NCBI RefSeq assembly: GCF_008806375.1
Contig: NZ_WAAT01000044.1
Location: 143,234-207,233, forward strand
Source of the DNA: Pseudotamlana haliotis
Lineage (GTDB): Bacteria > Bacteroidota > Bacteroidia > Flavobacteriales > Flavobacteriaceae
Direction: 5' to 3'
DNA: 64,000 bases
This document shows, in pieces, positions 25,977-33,951 of the stretch. The notes below the pieces were generated by a model. It was not told the DNA's origin, did not search any database, and worked only from the letters and a program-made list of their open reading frames with translations. How positions within the stretch are numbered: the first letter of the stretch is position 1; every line of letters begins with the position of its first letter. The position numbers and the translations under genes are program-made.

Positions 25977-26759
25977 TTATAAGGATTTTGTACGCCCGCC
26001 ATCAACAGGAATATTCACACCATTTACATAAGCAGCGGCTTCACTAGCGAGAAAAGTAATCACACTTGCTGTTTCTTCAGGTTGAGCAAAACGTTTTGCT
26101 GGTGTATAAGTTTTCATGGTTTCGGCCATGTTTTCTTCAGTGACATCTTCGGCTTTAGCTTTAATTTTCACAATTTCGGCTAAGCGTTCTGTGTCTGTAA
26201 ATCCAGGAAGCACGTTATTTACTGTGATGCCATATTCAGCGACTTCATCAGAAAGGGTTTTGCTCCAATTTCCAACAGCTCCTCTAATGGTATTGCTTAC
26301 GCCCAAGCCAGGAATAGGCTCTTTTACTGAAGTTGAAACGACGTTGATAATACGCCCAAAGCCTTCTGATTTCATAAACGGAATTGCGGCCTGAGCCAAA
26401 ACATGATTACATTTTATGTGCATGGTAAAGGCATTTTCAAACTCCTCTAAACTAGCCGTTAAAATTGCGCCACTTCTAGGGCCTCCGGTATTGTTTATTA
26501 CAATGTGAAAGCCGTGGTTATTTTCAATAAATTTGATCACTTGCTCTTGTAAATCTCTAGGATTTGTGAAATCGGCAACAATATAGCTGTGATTACCTGG
26601 CTGAGGCAGTTCCTCTAAAGCCGCCTTTAGTTTCTCTCTATTTCTGGCTACCAAAGTCACGTTTGCACCTTCTTGAGCGAGTACTATAGCGGTGGCTTTA
26701 CCAATACCTTGGGTGCTTCCACAAACTAAGGCATTTTTATTTTTTATTTTTAAATCCAT
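25977..26759 (-). CDS. Atypical SDR-family protein in the kynurenine operon
   Basis: 260 residues from the ATG at 26759; a TTG two codons earlier is unnecessary. The Rossmann motif GSTQGIG (residues 14-20), the NNTGG motif and the C-terminal FLASEAAAYVNGVNIPVDGG are clear SDR marks. The active-site segment reads STSVKEPIPGLGVSNTIRGAV. Where the catalytic YxxxK should stand there is Ser155...Arg159, so the Tyr and Lys are both absent. An SDR subgroup with SNxxR in this place exists and lacks the classical catalytic residues. No dehydrogenase step of the pathway is missing, so its role is unknown; it might bind cofactor or catalyse a non-redox step. It lies between the ALDH and dioxygenase genes. 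Confidence 0.85.
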   Translation of the reverse strand: MDLKIKNKNALVCGSTQGIGKATAIVLAQEGANVTLVARNREKLKAALEELPQPGNHSYIVADFTNPRDLQEQVIKFIENNHGFHIVINNTGGPRSGAILTASLEEFENAFTMHIKCNHVLAQAAIPFMKSEGFGRIINVVSTSVKEPIPGLGVSNTIRGAVGNWSKTLSDEVAEYGITVNNVLPGFTDTERLAEIVKIKAKAEDVTEENMAETMKTYTPAKRFAQPEETASVITFLASEAAAYVNGVNIPVDGGRTKSL

Positions 26760-26766
26760 ATACAAT

Positions 26767-26782
26767 AACCCTATTAACCTCC
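26767..26782 (-). promoter_or_regulatory. Leader motif before the SDR gene
   Basis: On the minus strand GGAGGTTAATAGGGTT ends 7 nt before the SDR ATG. It is nearly identical to the motif before the dioxygenase gene. Confidence 0.45.
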
Positions 26783-26840
26783 CAATTTGATGTGTGCCCT
26801 ATAGTAGGAGAGGAACGTCTGACGGGAACCAGAGTGTTTG

Positions 26841-28277
26841 TTAATATTTAATGCACACATTTTTGGCTTTGGTGAAGAATCGTAAGGATTCTAAACCGCC
26901 CTCGCGACCAACGCCAGAAGCTTTTGTGCCTCCAAATGGTGTTCTTAAGTCGCGTAACATCCAGGTGTTTACCCAAACTATGCCAGCTTCTAATTGATGG
27001 CTTAATCGCATGCTGCGTTTTAGGTTGTTCGTCCATAAGGTTGCTGAGAGTCCGTAATTGGAGTCATTAGCCATTTTTAAAACGTCTTCTTCTGTTTCAA
27101 ACGGCATGATAGTTACCACGGGACCAAATATTTCTTCTTGATTGATGGTGCAATTATTTGAATTCACCTCAATAACGGTCGGTTCTAGATAATAACCATT
27201 TTTAAAACTTGGGATCACGACTTGATTTCCGCCAACAAGAATCTTACCTTCTGTTTTAGCGATTTCAATATAATTTAAGACTTTTTCTAGATGGCTCTTA
27301 GAAACTATAGCGCCAACATCTGTTGATTCTTGTGAAGGATGCCCAACCTTTAGCTGTTTTACTTTTTTAATAAAATCGGTTTTAAACTTTTGGTAAAGAC
27401 TTGCCTCAACAAATATGCGGCTGCCGCACAAGCAAATTTGTCCCTGATTGGCAAAGGAGGATCTTAGGGTAGTTTCTAACATGGACTCATAATCACAATC
27501 GCTGAAAATGATATTCGGATTTTTACCTCCTAACTCTAAGGATAATTTTTTGAACAAAGGTGCTGCAGTTCTAGCTATTTGAGCGCCGGTTGAAGTACCT
27601 CCTGTAAACGAAATAGCTTTGATTTCAGGGTGTTCTATAAGGACTTGACCTGTGGTTTCACCTAAGCCATGAACAATATTTAAAACGCCTTTGGGTAATC
27701 CAGCTTCGTTGCATAATTCGCCTAACATGTAGGCGGTCATCGGGGTGATTTCACTGGGTTTAGCAATCACACAGTTCCCTGCAGCTAATGCAGGAGCGAT
27801 TTTCCAAGTGAATAAATAAAGCGGTAGATTCCAAGGTGAAATACACCCAACAACACCTAGTGGCTGACGCAGGGTGTAGTTTATTGCGTTTTCACCGATA
27901 CTATCATGACTTTCACTTGAAAATTGAGTGATGGCATTGCCGTAGAAACGGAAGTTACTAGCCGCCCTAGGAATATCTATGGTTTTTGCCAAACTTAGTG
28001 GTTTCCCGTTGTCTTTGCTTTCTGCTTCCCCAAACTTATCAAGCTGAGCTTCTAATAATTCTGAAATTCTAATTAAAATCCGACTCCGTTTTTCAATAGA
28101 CGTTTGTGACCATGAAGGGAAAGCTTTTTCTGCAGCCTGATAAGCAAGTTCGATGTCTTCTTTTGAAGAATTGGGCGTTTGCCCATAAACCTTACCATAA
28201 GCGGGATTGATGTTGTCTAGCCAATCTTTTGAAAGCGGCTCTTGAAAAGCACCGTTTATGAAGTTTTTAATTTTCAT
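26841..28277 (-). CDS. Aldehyde dehydrogenase, probable 2-aminomuconate semialdehyde dehydrogenase
   Basis: A 478-residue NAD-dependent ALDH. Family marks: [38 protein letters not shown], the catalytic-glutamate motif LELGGKNPN and the nucleophile Cys in [13 protein letters not shown]. Two Cys lie close together; the first (GQIC) fits the family. Its sequence style matches the hydroxymuconic and aminomuconic semialdehyde group. It oxidises 2-aminomuconate 6-semialdehyde from ACMSD to 2-aminomuconate. The start overlaps the end of the RidA gene by 4 nt, which implies coupled translation. Confidence 0.9.
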   Translation of the reverse strand: MKIKNFINGAFQEPLSKDWLDNINPAYGKVYGQTPNSSKEDIELAYQAAEKAFPSWSQTSIEKRSRILIRISELLEAQLDKFGEAESKDNGKPLSLAKTIDIPRAASNFRFYGNAITQFSSESHDSIGENAINYTLRQPLGVVGCISPWNLPLYLFTWKIAPALAAGNCVIAKPSEITPMTAYMLGELCNEAGLPKGVLNIVHGLGETTGQVLIEHPEIKAISFTGGTSTGAQIARTAAPLFKKLSLELGGKNPNIIFSDCDYESMLETTLRSSFANQGQICLCGSRIFVEASLYQKFKTDFIKKVKQLKVGHPSQESTDVGAIVSKSHLEKVLNYIEIAKTEGKILVGGNQVVIPSFKNGYYLEPTVIEVNSNNCTINQEEIFGPVVTIMPFETEEDVLKMANDSNYGLSATLWTNNLKRSMRLSHQLEAGIVWVNTWMLRDLRTPFGGTKASGVGREGGLESLRFFTKAKNVCIKY

Positions 28278-28678
28278 ACTTGTTTTTTGTAAGCCGTCAC
28301 CTTAATTTCTACGAGCAAATCGGGGTGAGGCAATTGATGTACGGCAACAGTGGTTCGTGTTGGACCGGTTTGCGTATTGAAAAATTCCGCGTAAGCGTTA
28401 TTATAACCTGCAAAGTCATTCATGCTGACTAAAAATGTGGTCACGTCAACAACATCACTTAATGTGGCGCCTTCATTTGATAGGAGGTTTTCTATATTTT
28501 TTAAAACTTCTCGCGTTTGTAAGGCAATGTCTAGTTTTTTGGTCCCCATATCATCTATGATATCAACACCTGCAATAGAGTTGTCGGCGCGTCTGGAGCT
28601 TGTTCCTGAAACGAAAATAAAATCGCCAACACGTTTGGTTAATGGGTAAGCGCCTCGTGGAGTGACTGTTTTTTTCAT
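28274..28678 (-). CDS. RidA-family protein, probable 2-aminomuconate deaminase
   Basis: A 134-residue YjgF/YER057c/UK114 protein. It carries [37 protein letters not shown], and a GPTRTTVAV segment with the Arg that binds the substrate carboxylate in this family. Members within 3-hydroxyanthranilate operons act as 2-aminomuconate deaminases, giving 4-oxalocrotonate and ammonia. Its position directly before the semialdehyde dehydrogenase (4-nt overlap) and 3 nt after the monooxygenase gene supports that role over general enamine deaminase activity. Confidence 0.88.
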   Translation of the reverse strand: MKKTVTPRGAYPLTKRVGDFIFVSGTSSRRADNSIAGVDIIDDMGTKKLDIALQTREVLKNIENLLSNEGATLSDVVDVTTFLVSMNDFAGYNNAYAEFFNTQTGPTRTTVAVHQLPHPDLLVEIKVTAYKKQV

Positions 28679-28681
28679 GCG

Positions 28682-30100
28682 TTAATATTTTAAGCTGGCG
28701 TGTCTTTGGTTTTCAAGAATTTGATTGGTGTCATGTTTTATTTGCTCTAAGAATTTTTGTAAATCTTCCTTAGTGGGTTTAGGGTTTAATTTTATCGTAC
28801 CGTTTGAAAGTAATGTTAAAACGGCGCGGTCTTGAGCCCGTCCCCGAAGCATGGCTACATGATAATCAAGGTCTTCGGTAAAAGTAACCATGGCGTATTT
28901 TGAATGATAATGTGCTGGGAAAGTCTTCTCTAAAAGTAATTCTAACTTGCGTTTTTGCTGAAAAATAGGGTCGATAACGTGCTCTTTCATTTCCTGGAAG
29001 TTATCCATGGCTAAATCGGCAATGGCATCGGTGTCAATTTTTCGCTTTTTTTGATAAGCTTTGAAAGTGGCTTCCCAGCTTCCTAAATTCATATCTAAAA
29101 TCGTATCGAGTACTACGACATCTTCAAAAGCCGCATTCATGCCTTGACCGTAAAATGGTACAATGGCATGTGCCGCATCACCAATAAGTAGCGTATTGCC
29201 TTTATAATGCCATGGCGAACATTTTATAGTGCCTAGCGGTGACGTTGGGTTCTTGAAAAATTCAGCAGCTAAATTTGGCATGATGAGCAAAGCATCTGGG
29301 AATTCTGTTTTGAAAAATTCAACAACCTTTTCTTCGGTTGTGAGGTTGTTGAAATTATACAGGCCACCATCATAACTCAGAAAAAGAGTTACGGTAAAAC
29401 TTCCGTCTAGATTAGGAAGCGCGATAAGCATAAAGTCTTTTCGCGGCCAAATGTGTAAAGCATTTTTCTTGGCAAGGTAATCACCGTTTTCATTGGGTAA
29501 AATGCTGAGTTCTTTATAACCATGGGTTAAATAGTCTTGTGAAAAACTGAATAAAAAATCACGATCTAAAAAATAACTTCTGCGAAGTGAAGAGCCTACG
29601 CCGTCTGCAGCAATAATCACGTCAGCATCTTCAATAAAATCTTTTTGAGAACCTTCATCATGAAAAAGCGCTGTTGTTTGTTCGAAATTAACAGATTTAC
29701 AAGTTCTATTGAAATAGAAGTTGACATGGGCATGTTTTTCAGCTTCATTTAAAAGAAGTGCGTTTAAATCGTTTCGGGAAATAGAATTGATATGTTCTTC
29801 TTTCCTGCCGCTATAATTCGATTGTACAGTGTCACCGTTTTTATCATGAATTAATCGGCCGTGCATGGGCACACAAAGCCCCTTAACTTGTTCTTCTAAG
29901 CCAACCAATTTCATGGCTTTGTTACCACGGTCTGAAAAGGCCAAGTTTATCGAGCGTCCTGAAGCCATTTCGGTGGTTCGTAAATCTGGACGTTTTTCAT
30001 AAACTGAAACTTTATAGCCACGCTGACCTAGGCGTAGTGCAAGCAGTGTTCCGCAGAGGCCTGCTCCAATAATCAATATATTTTGTTGCTTATTTTTCAT
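28682..30100 (-). CDS. kmo: Kynurenine 3-monooxygenase
   Basis: A 472-residue FAD-dependent hydroxylase that converts L-kynurenine to 3-hydroxykynurenine using NADPH and O2. The N-terminal FAD motif GAGLCGTLLALRLGQRGYKVSVYEKR, the DG motif IAADGVGSS and the second FAD motif LLIGDAAHAIVPFYGQGMNAAFEDV are intact. MASGRSINLAFSDRG is a KMO-typical substrate-region segment. The length fits the bacterial and eukaryotic enzymes. The gene starts 4 nt after the end of kynU, so the two are translated from the same message. Confidence 0.94.
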   Translation of the reverse strand: MKNKQQNILIIGAGLCGTLLALRLGQRGYKVSVYEKRPDLRTTEMASGRSINLAFSDRGNKAMKLVGLEEQVKGLCVPMHGRLIHDKNGDTVQSNYSGRKEEHINSISRNDLNALLLNEAEKHAHVNFYFNRTCKSVNFEQTTALFHDEGSQKDFIEDADVIIAADGVGSSLRRSYFLDRDFLFSFSQDYLTHGYKELSILPNENGDYLAKKNALHIWPRKDFMLIALPNLDGSFTVTLFLSYDGGLYNFNNLTTEEKVVEFFKTEFPDALLIMPNLAAEFFKNPTSPLGTIKCSPWHYKGNTLLIGDAAHAIVPFYGQGMNAAFEDVVVLDTILDMNLGSWEATFKAYQKKRKIDTDAIADLAMDNFQEMKEHVIDPIFQQKRKLELLLEKTFPAHYHSKYAMVTFTEDLDYHVAMLRGRAQDRAVLTLLSNGTIKLNPKPTKEDLQKFLEQIKHDTNQILENQRHASLKY

Positions 30101-30104
30101 ATGG

Positions 30105-31391
30105 CTAGGCTTTAAGTTGGTTGTGATTTAAAATAGATTTTAGTTTTTCTACTAAAAGATAAACATCTTCAAACGAATTATAAAATGGCGTTGGCGCACA
30201 TCGAATAACATCGGGTTCACGCCAATCACTGATAATACCAGCTTCGGTTAATTTATCATGCAAAGATTTATCGGCATTTCTAACTTGAATGGATAATTGG
30301 CAACCGCGTTCATCTGGGTTGGTGGGGGTAATAATGCGTATGGTATCTTCGCCCAATTGATTTAATAAAAACTCGAAATAACTGGTGAGTTTTTTTGATT
30401 TAGCGATAAGTTTTTCCATGCCAACGGTTTCAAACAGATCTAAAGAGGCTTTTATGGCAGCCATTGATAATATAGGTGGATTACTCAGTTGCCAACCTTC
30501 AGCACCTGGAAGTTGGTCAAATTCATCACGCATATTAAAGCGCGTTTTTTTATTATGACTCCACCAGCCCGTAAAGCGGTTGAGGTCTTTATTGTGAGCA
30601 TGACGCTCGTGAACAAAGCAGCCTGCTAAACTTCCAGGGCCAGAGTTTAAGTATTTATAGCTACACCAGGCGGCGAAATCGGCACCAGAATCGTGTAGTT
30701 CTAATTTAGTGTTTCCTGCCGCGTGTGCGCAATCAAAGCCGACTTTACAGCCATGTTGATGCCCTAGGCTAGTGATGCGTTTTAAGTCGAAAAATTGCCC
30801 GGTGTAATAATTCACCCCGCCAATTAAAATTAGAGCAATGCTATCACCTTCTTTCTCAAGAATACGCTCCAGGTCTTCGTATCTTAATAACTCTTCGTTT
30901 TCTCTTGGTTGCCACAAAATTAGACCGTCCTTATCATCAAAACCATGATGGCGGAGTTGTGATTCTACGGCATATTTATCTGAAGGGAAGGCGTCACTTT
31001 CAATAAGTATTTTATAACGTGTTTTAGTCGGTTGGTAAAAAGAAACCATCATAAAATGAAGGTTAGCCGTTAAGGTGTTCATGACCACAATTTCAATGGG
31101 TTTGGCACCGACTATTTTGGCCATAGCTTCGGTTAAAAATTCATGATAAGGCAACCAAGGTGTTTTTCCAGTGGTGTGACCTTCTACGCCTAAGTTAGCC
31201 CAATCATCTAGTTCTTGATTGACATAACCTTTGGTTTGCTTGGGTTGTAGGCCTAAGGAGTTTCCCGTCATGTAGATGAGTGGGTTTCCATGCGTGTCTT
31301 TCGGAATATGAAATTGATTTCTGAAGGATTTCAACGCATCCGTTTCATCTTGCTTTAAAGCGTATTCATGGCCTGTTTTATGAGTGAACAC
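30105..31391 (-). CDS. kynU: Kynureninase
   Basis: A PLP enzyme of about 428 residues that cleaves 3-hydroxykynurenine (and kynurenine) to 3-hydroxyanthranilate (or anthranilate) and alanine. Marks: RNQFHIPKD and YMTGNSLGLQPKQ at the N terminus, GFDCAHAAGN with the PLP Asp, and the Schiff-base Lys in WCSYKYLNSGPG. The frame stays open to a TTG at 31418, but that codon lies inside a -7 box. The GTG at 31391 is downstream of the probable transcript start and gives the usual 24 residues before RNQF, so it is preferred. First gene of the kynurenine operon. No tryptophan dioxygenase or kynurenine formamidase is encoded nearby. Confidence 0.92.
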   Translation of the reverse strand: MFTHKTGHEYALKQDETDALKSFRNQFHIPKDTHGNPLIYMTGNSLGLQPKQTKGYVNQELDDWANLGVEGHTTGKTPWLPYHEFLTEAMAKIVGAKPIEIVVMNTLTANLHFMMVSFYQPTKTRYKILIESDAFPSDKYAVESQLRHHGFDDKDGLILWQPRENEELLRYEDLERILEKEGDSIALILIGGVNYYTGQFFDLKRITSLGHQHGCKVGFDCAHAAGNTKLELHDSGADFAAWCSYKYLNSGPGSLAGCFVHERHAHNKDLNRFTGWWSHNKKTRFNMRDEFDQLPGAEGWQLSNPPILSMAAIKASLDLFETVGMEKLIAKSKKLTSYFEFLLNQLGEDTIRIITPTNPDERGCQLSIQVRNADKSLHDKLTEAGIISDWREPDVIRCAPTPFYNSFEDVYLLVEKLKSILNHNQLKA

Positions 31392-31415
31392 CGTGGGAAT
31401 GTTTAGGGTTTCTAA

Positions 31416-31423
31416 CAAAAATA
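31416..31423 (-). promoter_or_regulatory. -7 box for the kynurenine operon
   Basis: Minus strand reads TATTTTTG, matching TAnnTTTG, 24 nt before the GTG chosen as the kynU start. It overlaps the TTG at 31418 and so argues against that start. Confidence 0.5.
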
Positions 31424-31498
31424 AGCATTATAAATTTAGAAAAGAAGCCTTGTGTTACCTGATGGTTATGGAAAGAATAAACGTTTATAAAAATGGAA

Positions 31499-31529
31499 AA
31501 GCGCTTAAACCATTGGTTTAAGCGCTTTA
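31499..31529 (-). terminator. Perfect 14-bp hairpin, possible weak terminator
   Basis: AAAGCGCTTAAACC (31499-31512) pairs perfectly with GGTTTAAGCGCTTT (31516-31529) around ATT. On the minus strand it follows the lipoprotein gene by about 90 nt. Only an interrupted T tract follows, so termination may be partial. It lies about 75 nt upstream of the kynU -7 box. Confidence 0.5.
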
Positions 31530-31615
31530 ATATATATAGACGCAAAGTGCGGAATATTAAATTGTTTACTTAATATACGGAAAAAATGCTAGTTTCGGAT
31601 TATTAATTTGAAATT

Positions 31616-32266
31616 TTATTCAGTAATCACTTTAATGTCAGTGAAATTGAGGTTCCAATTCCCTGTTTCTTTTTTGTGTTCTAATGCTAAATGGAGGCCG
31701 TTGAAATTTTGATAACTTTCAAAAGTGTTTACCATAGTAGGATTTTCTTGATTGCCTTTACGGTAAACCCATTCCTGAATGATATAATCATCATTATAAA
31801 AAATATCGTAGGCATCACCAGGCGTGTAACCGCCCTGATCGGGGTAGGTGATGGTTAATTTATTCAGTTGAGTTTTACTTACCGGAGCTTCTACCTTTGT
31901 TATTTCTGAAAATGTTAAATTAGGTTCCCAAACCAGCTGAAACGGAATAAGTAACCAAAACTTATCATTAATAAAACCACGATCAGTTTGTGCTAAAGTC
32001 GAATCTTTTTGTGATCTGAAATACTTAATAGTATCACGTCCTTTGTAATGCGTAACCTGATCGGTTTTTGGTTTCCAAGCCCATTTTCTGTCGAAATGCA
32101 TGCTGTCTTTATCGACGTTGAAGGTAAATTGAATTTCAGAAACTTTTTTCCAGTTTTCAAAGCCGTGCGCTTGCGCTATTTTTTCAGCTATAGCTTCAGG
32201 TGTTTGGTCATTTTTACAGGCTATAAAAAGTAGTGTTAAGCAGAAAATTAGGTAGAAGTTCTTCAT
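31616..32266 (-). CDS. Hypothetical lipoprotein (DUF6503-like)
   Basis: A 216-residue protein whose signal MKNFYLIFCLTLLFIAC has a lipobox followed by KND. The mature part starts with AEKIAQAHGFENWKKVSEIQFTFNVD and continues as a beta-rich protein with repeated strands (YDIFYNDDYIIQEWVYRKG). This resembles the LolA/outer-membrane-lipoprotein-sorting-like fold of proteins annotated DUF6503 in flavobacteria; the name is from memory. No catalytic motif is seen. It has its own -7 box at 32281-32288 and is separated from msrA by 66 nt on the same strand. Confidence 0.7.
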   Translation of the reverse strand: MKNFYLIFCLTLLFIACKNDQTPEAIAEKIAQAHGFENWKKVSEIQFTFNVDKDSMHFDRKWAWKPKTDQVTHYKGRDTIKYFRSQKDSTLAQTDRGFINDKFWLLIPFQLVWEPNLTFSEITKVEAPVSKTQLNKLTITYPDQGGYTPGDAYDIFYNDDYIIQEWVYRKGNQENPTMVNTFESYQNFNGLHLALEHKKETGNWNLNFTDIKVITE

Positions 32267-32280
32267 TTTTTAGTTTTGCG

Positions 32281-32288
32281 CAAAGATA
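32281..32288 (-). promoter_or_regulatory. -7 box for the DUF6503-like gene
   Basis: Minus strand reads TATCTTTG followed by C, a very good match to TAnnTTTG, 14 nt before the ATG. Confidence 0.6.
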
Positions 32289-32332
32289 GTATTTGTGGCC
32301 TTTCTAAGAGTTAAATCAGAATTTTAATAGCT

Positions 32333-32983
32333 TTACTTTAATAATTCACTCGGGAAATTCGCTTTAAAACGATTAAACCGTGGTACAGAAACATTCTGGA
32401 TATAAGAATTATTAGGATGGTGTTTCTTGTAATCTTGATGGTAATCTTCTGCAAGCCAAAACTTTTGAAACGGATAAACTTCCGCAGCAATTTTAGCATC
32501 AAATTTTTTCGCTAAGGCTTCTTTTTTATTTAGAATAATCTGTTTTTGTGCATCATTCTGATAAAAAATAATTGAGCGGTATTGTGAGCCCTTGTCTGGT
32601 CCTTGTCCGTTAACCTGTGTTACATCCTGCGAAGCAAAATACACATCAACAAGGGATTCAAAAGTCACTATTTTAGGGTTGTAAATCACTTCCACAGCTT
32701 CAGCATGACCTGTGGTTCCGGTGTTGCTTGCTGCATAAGTTGGATTTTTTGTATGACCGCCAGCATAACCAGAAATAGATTCTTTAACACCTTTTACGCT
32801 TTCGTAAATAGTTTCAACGCACCAAAAGCAGCCACTAGCAAAATAAGCTTTGGCCATACCGTTTTTTAGAGGTACTTCAACAGGTTTAGCGTTTATGACG
32901 TCTTCTTGCGTTTTTTGTGATTGTGCCGTGTTTTGGCAACTACATATTAAGGTGAAGAATACGATGGCTACGAGTTGTTTCAT
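32333..32983 (-). CDS. msrA: Peptide-methionine (S)-S-oxide reductase MsrA, lipoprotein
   Basis: 216 residues from the ATG at 32983; an upstream GTG would put SKKTK before the signal. The signal peptide MKQLVAIVFFTLICSC has a lipobox-like ICSC, so this is an exported, probably lipidated MsrA that repairs oxidised methionine in the envelope. The active-site motif GCFWCVE is intact, followed by ESISGYAGGHTKNPTYAASNTGTTGHAEAVEV and the C-terminal QKFWLAEDYHQDYKKHHP. MsrB is not nearby. It is a single gene; the leader has no obvious -7 box. Confidence 0.93.
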   Translation of the reverse strand: MKQLVAIVFFTLICSCQNTAQSQKTQEDVINAKPVEVPLKNGMAKAYFASGCFWCVETIYESVKGVKESISGYAGGHTKNPTYAASNTGTTGHAEAVEVIYNPKIVTFESLVDVYFASQDVTQVNGQGPDKGSQYRSIIFYQNDAQKQIILNKKEALAKKFDAKIAAEVYPFQKFWLAEDYHQDYKKHHPNNSYIQNVSVPRFNRFKANFPSELLK

Positions 32984-33116
32984 TTTAGTTTTTTTAGACA
33001 CAGAATAAACTGATTTTTACAGGTTTTTTTTACACATCGCTTCTTTGCGGCTTTACAGCTCTGCGAAATATTTTTATAATAGTCGAAAGAATCAGTAAAA
33101 ACTTAACCAAAGACCA

Positions 33117-33147
33117 TAAAAAAAGCCCTCACAATGTGAAGGCTTTT
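33117..33147 (-). terminator. Terminator after the zinc-ribbon-like gene
   Basis: On the minus strand AAAAGCCTTCACA pairs with TGTGAGGGCTTTT around a short loop, with one mismatch, then a T run. It follows the coiled-coil gene by about 20 nt. Confidence 0.75.
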
Positions 33148-33168
33148 AAAATATGTTTGAAAAATGGA

Positions 33169-33948
33169 TTATAGTTTAGAAAACAATTTTTCCATTTTTT
33201 CTTTTTGTTCTTCAGCTAAAGCAGCATCAACTAAAATACGACCACTGTGCTCATCAGTAATTACTTTTTTACGAGAAGCAATTTCAACTTGTACTTGTGG
33301 TGGAATTGTAAAGAAAGACCCTCCTGAAGCACCTCTTTCAATTGGTACAACAGCTAAACCGTTCTTAACATTCGTTCTGATTCTGGTATATGCAGCTACT
33401 AATCTTGAGTCGATAGTATCTTTATACTCTTCTGATTTTTGAATTAAAGCTTGCTCTTCTTTTTCAGTTTCAGCTAAAATAGCATCTAATTCCCCTTTTT
33501 TATGTTTCAGGTGGTTTTCACGTTCTTTTAAACGGTCTTTAGTTTCAGCAATCACTTCTTTCTTCTGCTCAATTTGAGCTTTGAATTCTTTGATGTGCTT
33601 TTCAGCCAATTCAATTTCTAATTCTTGAAATTCAACTTCTTTAGTTAAAGAGTTAAATTCTCTGTTATTTCTAACGTTTTTTTGTTGTTCGCTATATTTT
33701 TTAATTAAAGATTTAGATTCTTCAATTAAGTTTTTCTTTCCAGCGATATCGTTGTCAATTACTTCTAAATTAGAAATAAGTTTATCTAATCTAATGTTTA
33801 ATCCAGCAACTTCATCTTCTAAATCACGAACTTCTAAAGGAAGTTCACCACGAACATTTCTTATTTCGTCTACACGAGAATCTATGAGTTGTAAATCGTA
33901 TAAAGCTCTTAAGCGCTCTTCAACAGTTACTTCTTTCTTTTTGGCCAT
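33169..33948 (-). CDS. Coiled-coil protein with a cysteine-free zinc-ribbon-like C terminus
   Basis: A 259-residue protein of the C4-type zinc-ribbon/CT398 family. Residues about 10-180 form a long antiparallel coiled coil (RALYDLQLIDSRVDEIRNVRGELPLEV start, Glu/Lys-rich heptads). The C terminus aligns with the zinc ribbon: GASGGSFFTIPPQ...ITDEHSGRILVD. In the family the metal ligands form CxxC-type pairs; here the matching places are Ser, Ser, Asp and Ser, so no zinc site can form. Its partner gene encodes a Nif3-like protein 3 nt upstream, an association widespread in bacteria. Function is unknown; roles in envelope or nucleic-acid biology have been proposed for relatives. Confidence 0.85.
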   Translation of the reverse strand: MAKKKEVTVEERLRALYDLQLIDSRVDEIRNVRGELPLEVRDLEDEVAGLNIRLDKLISNLEVIDNDIAGKKNLIEESKSLIKKYSEQQKNVRNNREFNSLTKEVEFQELEIELAEKHIKEFKAQIEQKKEVIAETKDRLKERENHLKHKKGELDAILAETEKEEQALIQKSEEYKDTIDSRLVAAYTRIRTNVKNGLAVVPIERGASGGSFFTIPPQVQVEIASRKKVITDEHSGRILVDAALAEEQKEKMEKLFSKL

Positions 33949-33951
33949 ACT

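Noticed and set aside
31392..31418. A kynU start at TTG 31418
   Set aside because: That codon overlaps the -7 box TATTTTTG. GTG at 31391 gives the usual N-terminal length.
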